Source of the DNA: Anaerolineae bacterium
Lineage (GTDB): Bacteria > Chloroflexota > Anaerolineae > Aggregatilineales > Aggregatilineaceae
Direction: 5' to 3'
DNA: 64,000 nt
NCBI GenBank assembly: GCA_016930015.1
Contig: JAFGHR010000016.1
Location: 1-64,000, forward strand
Shown here one piece after another: positions 60,792 through 64,000 of this stretch (positions are counted from its first letter, which is position 1; each line of letters starts with the position of its first letter). Both the position numbers and the translations under genes were made by a program. The notes under the pieces are model-generated. The model saw only the letters and a program-made list of their open reading frames with translations, was not told the DNA's origin and did not search any database.

Positions 60792-61919
60792 ATGAGCCGC
60801 CAACCATCCGATCCGGTCAGTATCCTGTTTATGCGAAGGGCGCGCCTGTTTCCCGGCGCGCGTGTGCTGTTACTCAACGCACATGATCCGGCGGTAGCAC
60901 GCTGGGCCATCGACACGGTTGGGCCGGGTGGTCATGTGCTGGCGCTGCCCGCTACGTACCACGCGCTCAACATGTTAGCGCGTGTGCCCAACCTGGACGT
61001 ATCCGGCAGCGTCTACCCTGCCCCGGATATATCCGGGCCGGATGCATCCGGCCCGGACACACACGGCCCGGTTGACGTGGCGCTGCTGCGCATCCCCAAA
61101 GGACGGGAGCACGTCCGCGCGTATGTGTGGTCCGCCGCACGAATGTTACAACCGGGCAGTTCGCTCTACCTGGCCGGATTAAATTCAACCGGGGCAAAAA
61201 CCGCCCTGAAAGATACCGCCGCCGTTTTTGGCAGCGCGCCCGTGTTAGGCCATAAGTCAAGCTGCCGGATCGCGCTTGCCACGCGCCCGGATACAGTGGC
61301 GATCCCGCCGTCCTGGTGTGATCCCGCTCCCTGGCAGCCCCAGACACGCGTAATTTCCCGCCCGGAAGCCGACTACACGATCATCACCATGCCGGGTGTA
61401 TTTAGCTGGGATCACCTGGACGACGGCACAGCGCTGCTGCTGGATCAACTGGCCGGTCACAGCCTCATCCAGCCTGATGATCGCGTGCTGGATATCGGGT
61501 GCGGTTACGGGATCATCGGGTTGGTGGCGGCGCATATGGGGGCACAGGTTACGCTGGTTGATGACAGCCTGTTAGCGGTGCGCTGCGCGCGTGACAGCGC
61601 GGCGGCAAATGATCTATCAGCCCGGTGCACTGTGCTGCCGAGTGATATCACCAGCGCGATCAGCGGCGGCGCACGTAAAAACAGGCCGCTGTTTGACGTG
61701 GTGCTGTCTAATCCACCTTTTCACAAGGGCGTTGACGTGACTACGTCCATCACGCAGCACATCGTGCGCGAAAGTTTCGACGCGCTCCGCCGGGGTGGGC
61801 GGCTGTGGATCGTGGCCAACCAGTTTTTGCCATATGAACGTATGATGCAGCAGCAGTTTGGCAATGTAAGCCTCATCGCTGACGATGGACGTTATCGCGT
61901 GCTGGAATCAACCCGTTAG
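60792..61919 (+). CDS. Class I SAM methyltransferase, RsmC-like
   Basis: A 375-residue methyltransferase. It has the two-domain plan of RsmC/RsmD-like N2-guanine rRNA methyltransferases: a degenerate N-terminal half (about 1-190) and a catalytic C-terminal half. SAM-binding motif I is VLDIGCGYGIIGLVAA, motif II is VTLVDDSLLAVRCAR and the catalytic motif is VVLSNPPFHKGVD (NPPF as in m2G enzymes). GPDASGPDTHGP is a short internal repeat in the N-terminal half. The likely reaction is m2G in 16S rRNA, but RsmC identity is not certain. The start is ATG at 60792 or GTG at 60783; neither has a strong ribosome binding site. Confidence 0.82.
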   Translation: MSRQPSDPVSILFMRRARLFPGARVLLLNAHDPAVARWAIDTVGPGGHVLALPATYHALNMLARVPNLDVSGSVYPAPDISGPDASGPDTHGPVDVALLRIPKGREHVRAYVWSAARMLQPGSSLYLAGLNSTGAKTALKDTAAVFGSAPVLGHKSSCRIALATRPDTVAIPPSWCDPAPWQPQTRVISRPEADYTIITMPGVFSWDHLDDGTALLLDQLAGHSLIQPDDRVLDIGCGYGIIGLVAAHMGAQVTLVDDSLLAVRCARDSAAANDLSARCTVLPSDITSAISGGARKNRPLFDVVLSNPPFHKGVDVTTSITQHIVRESFDALRRGGRLWIVANQFLPYERMMQQQFGNVSLIADDGRYRVLESTR

Positions 61920-62090
61920 CCGTGTGCCGGGCGCAAAAATCGAAGGATACCGGTGGGCGAAAACGCACGATCGCGTTAATCTCTCAACAGACGCCCAAAC
62001 AGATTACACCGTGCGAAAAACGTTGTTTGCGCAACCATCCACGAGTGCCGCTTATCCCCTGATTCATTATGTGCCAAAGGAGTGTTATTC

Positions 62091-63494
62091 ATGGCCACAG
62101 AGTATGATGTTGTTGTGTTGGGAGCAGGTCCGGGAGGTTATGTTGCCGCTGTCCGCAGCGCCCAGCTTGGCTTGAAAACGGCCATTGTCGAAAAACAATG
62201 GTGGGGCGGGGTCTGCCTCAACGTTGGCTGCATCCCATCCAAAGCCCTGCTGCGTAACGCCGAGCTGGCGCACATTGTCCAGCACCGGATGAAGGAATTC
62301 GGCTTCAGCGCCGATGGTGCGGTATCGGTCGATTACAAGGTGGCCTTTAAGCGCAGCCGCCAGGTGTCCAACCGGCTGGTGAAGGGCATCGGTTTTTTGA
62401 TGAAGAAAAACAAGATCGACACCTATGACGGCTGGGGCACTATTCAGGACAAATCCACCGTATCCGTCGCGTTAAACGACGGCGGCACCGAAACCCTGAC
62501 CACCAAGAACCTGATCATTGCGACCGGCGCAGCCGTGAACCTGCTGCCGGGCGTCACGCTGTCGGACAACGTGATCACCTACCTGGAAGCGATCCTGTCC
62601 GACACGCTGCCCGCGAGCATGATCATCGTCGGGGCGGGCGCGATTGGCGTGGAATTTGCCTACGTGATGCATAACTACGGCGTTGACGTCACGCTGGTCG
62701 AATACATGCCGCACATGCTGCCATTGGAAGACGCCGAAGTAGCCGCCGAACTCGAAAAACAGTACAGGCGCCTGGGCGTCACCGTGATGACCGACACCCG
62801 CATGGACTCGGTCGAGGATACCGGCCAGGGCGTCAAAGTGACCGTTACCCACGATGGCAAAACCGAGGTGCTCGAAGCCGAAAAGGCCATGATGGCGACC
62901 GGCTTTAAGCCGCGCACCGGCGGGTTTGGGCTGGAAAACATCGCCGGACTGATGTTGAGCAAACACGGCGCGATTGAGATCGACGAGCGCATGGCGACCA
63001 GCGTACCCGGCGTATGGGCCATTGGGGATGTGACGGCCAAGCTCATGCTGGCGCACGTCGGCAGCGCGATGGGTATCATCGCCGCCGAAAACATCGCCGG
63101 TGTCGAAAGCACCACGCTGGACTACCGCATGATGCCGCGCTGCACCTACTGCCAGCCCCAGGTCGCCAGCTTCGGGTATACCGAAGAACAGGCAAAAGAG
63201 GCCGGTTTTGACGTGAATGTCGTCAGGTTCCCGTTCCAGGCCAACGGTAAGGCGCTGGGACTGGGCGACAATATCGGGTTCGTCAAGATCATCAGCGAAA
63301 AACAGTACGGCGAACTGCTGGGCGCATCACTGATCGGTCCGGACGTGACCGAACTGCTGCCGGAACTCACGCTGGCCCAAAAATGGGAACTGACCGCCCA
63401 CGAGATCGCGCGTAATGTCCACGCTCACCCGACGCTCTCCGAGGCGATCATGGAAGTGGCGCACGGTCTCGAAGGCCACATGATCCACATGTAA
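62091..63494 (+). CDS. lpdA: Dihydrolipoamide dehydrogenase
   Basis: A 467-residue FAD flavoprotein (E3) that reoxidises dihydrolipoamide with NAD+ in 2-oxoacid dehydrogenase or glycine cleavage complexes. The FAD motif is [17 protein letters not shown], the redox disulphide is [18 protein letters not shown], the NAD motif is [20 protein letters not shown] contact is VWAIGDVT, and the active His/Glu pair is in [18 protein letters not shown] lies eight bases before ATG at 62091. It is alone here; no E1, E2 or lipoyl carrier gene is adjacent. It ends in a terminator. Confidence 0.95.
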   Translation: MATEYDVVVLGAGPGGYVAAVRSAQLGLKTAIVEKQWWGGVCLNVGCIPSKALLRNAELAHIVQHRMKEFGFSADGAVSVDYKVAFKRSRQVSNRLVKGIGFLMKKNKIDTYDGWGTIQDKSTVSVALNDGGTETLTTKNLIIATGAAVNLLPGVTLSDNVITYLEAILSDTLPASMIIVGAGAIGVEFAYVMHNYGVDVTLVEYMPHMLPLEDAEVAAELEKQYRRLGVTVMTDTRMDSVEDTGQGVKVTVTHDGKTEVLEAEKAMMATGFKPRTGGFGLENIAGLMLSKHGAIEIDERMATSVPGVWAIGDVTAKLMLAHVGSAMGIIAAENIAGVESTTLDYRMMPRCTYCQPQVASFGYTEEQAKEAGFDVNVVRFPFQANGKALGLGDNIGFVKIISEKQYGELLGASLIGPDVTELLPELTLAQKWELTAHEIARNVHAHPTLSEAIMEVAHGLEGHMIHM

Positions 63495-63536
63495 GGTTAT
63501 TCCAGGAAATGAATTCTCCCATTTTTAGCCCTCTGC

Positions 63537-63555
63537 ACGCGGCAGCGCGTTTTTT
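63537..63555 (+). terminator. Terminator of lpdA
   Basis: ACGCG (63537-63541) and CGCGT (63546-63550) form a short G/C stem followed by TTTTT. A perfect 10-bp hairpin, CCCCTTCCCT/AGGGAAGGGG (63559-63579), follows immediately. Confidence 0.7.
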
Positions 63556-63684
63556 GCTCCCCTTCCCTGAGGGAAGGGGTTGTGGGGGATGGGGTAATTA
63601 TTTTCTTGGCGAAGCCTAACCGGCTGGCGGCTCACCGGTTATGATCCACCAATGCGGGGCGATGGTGTCCCGCATTGTGTTTTG

Positions 63685-63787
63685 TCCACATTCCGCACCA
63701 AAAGTACACAATTTTTGAATTAATCTGGCAGCCTTCAGGCAGGGGGAAATCTGGAGGTTATCAAGCATGGCCGAACAAGCCACCTAT
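63685..63787 (+). mobile_element. IS1634-like left-end stub
   Basis: TCCACATTCCGCACC (63685-63699) repeats the terminal inverted repeat seen at 19075. It is followed by a leader closely resembling that of the 19-kb remnant (TCTGG-AGCCTTCAG, then AATCTGGAGGTTATCA) and the first seven transposase codons (MAEQATY). Homology stops abruptly at about 63787, so this is only the left tip of the element. Confidence 0.75.
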
Positions 63788-63866
63788 GTTATTGCAGCGA
63801 GATTACCCGCCACACGGTGCGGCGGGTTGACAATGCTCACCTGACCGACCACCGGTGAGCGCCGGT

Positions 63867-63962
63867 TGATGGGGATCAGGGCTGATGGGGATCAGGGCTG
63901 ATGGGGATCAGGGCTGATGGGGATCAGGACTGATGGGGATCAGGACTGATGGGGATCAGGGC
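63867..63962 (+). repeat. Six copies of a 16-bp tandem repeat
   Basis: TGATGGGGATCAGGGC is repeated six times head to tail. Copies 4 and 5 end GGAC, and all other positions are identical. Each copy contains GATC. It may be a variable-number repeat. Confidence 0.92.
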
Positions 63963-64000
63963 GCGACTTGATCCATCATACTGATCGCGATCGCGGCCAG

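Larger units (their letters stand above)
63495..64000. other. Non-coding right edge with hairpins and repeats
   Basis: The 506 bases after lpdA hold no full gene. They contain a terminator (63537-63555), a perfect hairpin (63559-63579), a loose hairpin AACCGG/CCGGTT (about 63620-63645), an IS1634-like left-end stub (63685-63787) and a 16-bp tandem repeat (63867-63962). Confidence 0.8.

Noticed and set aside
63867-63962. Possible CRISPR array or iteron origin
   Set aside because: The units are contiguous with no spacers. No replication gene, DnaA boxes or AT-rich unwinding region is seen.

Overview
The window looks like a stretch of chromosome from a free-living, high-GC bacterium, most likely a member of the Chloroflexota (Anaerolineae-like). 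This is an inference. It rests on many secreted SH3b-repeat proteins with Pro/Thr linkers, lipoproteins without outer-membrane machinery, abundant TPR proteins, histidine kinases with long disordered tails, an orphan Flp pilin, FxLYD-type lipoproteins and short structured intergenic repeats. I saw no rRNA, tRNA, CRISPR array, phage module or replication origin. Most starts have a clear GGAGG-type ribosome binding site, and genes are often single units ended by strong hairpin terminators.

Layout. 1-6.3 kb: the 3' part of a glycoside hydrolase, a soluble Ser/Thr kinase, endonuclease V beside a secreted LamG-like protein, a GNAT acetyltransferase and a three-repeat SH3b protein. 6.4-10.2 kb: a TIR-domain protein, then a self-contained TetR/ABC-2 exporter operon with a visible promoter and two TetR-type palindromes. 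10.2-15.9 kb: a large Cache-HAMP-GAF histidine kinase, an AT-rich membrane protein gene, a flavin reductase, a GyrI-like protein and a cysteine hydrolase. 15.9-19.0 kb: two tandem paralogues of a secreted TIM-barrel-like hydrolase with different N-terminal modules. 19.06-20.07 kb: a decayed IS1634-like element with both ends, flanked by an 11-bp direct repeat and containing an unknown gene; a second left-end stub lies at 63.7 kb. 20.1-28.9 kb: Hsp20, an MFS transporter, a giant MBL/beta-CASP nuclease with a two-repeat C-terminal extension, a flippase-like membrane protein, a dual-specificity phosphatase, a class I glutamine amidotransferase-like hydrolase and a nucleotidyltransferase. 28.9-34.1 kb: a 1,723-residue STAND NTPase with a TPR superhelix.

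34.3-41.6 kb: a PA14/SH3b secreted protein, a triple zinc-ribbon protein, a GrpB-family protein, a TPR membrane protein coupled to an M23-like protein, and a lipoprotein. 41.7-46.7 kb: a signalling cluster (membrane histidine kinase, two response regulators joined tail to tail through low-complexity regions, and a divergent TIR-TPR protein). 46.7-56.6 kb: a PAP2 phosphatase, an aminotransferase, a three-armed structured repeat, a FecR/SH3b secreted protein, an inositol-monophosphatase family enzyme, lipoproteins, an Flp pilin, a CBS-like/zinc-ribbon pair and a TPR membrane protein. 57.1-60.7 kb: a small Cys-motif protein followed by two translationally coupled proteins that read as degenerate histidine kinases with long Pro-rich tails, the best candidate here for an undescribed system. 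60.8-63.5 kb: an RsmC-like methyltransferase and dihydrolipoamide dehydrogenase. The right edge holds hairpins, the second IS stub and six copies of a 16-bp repeat.

The strongest themes are envelope-facing binding and carbohydrate-active proteins, and an unusually rich, partly degenerate signalling repertoire: true kinases, pseudo-kinases, tailed receiver domains, two TIR proteins and a STAND ATPase.
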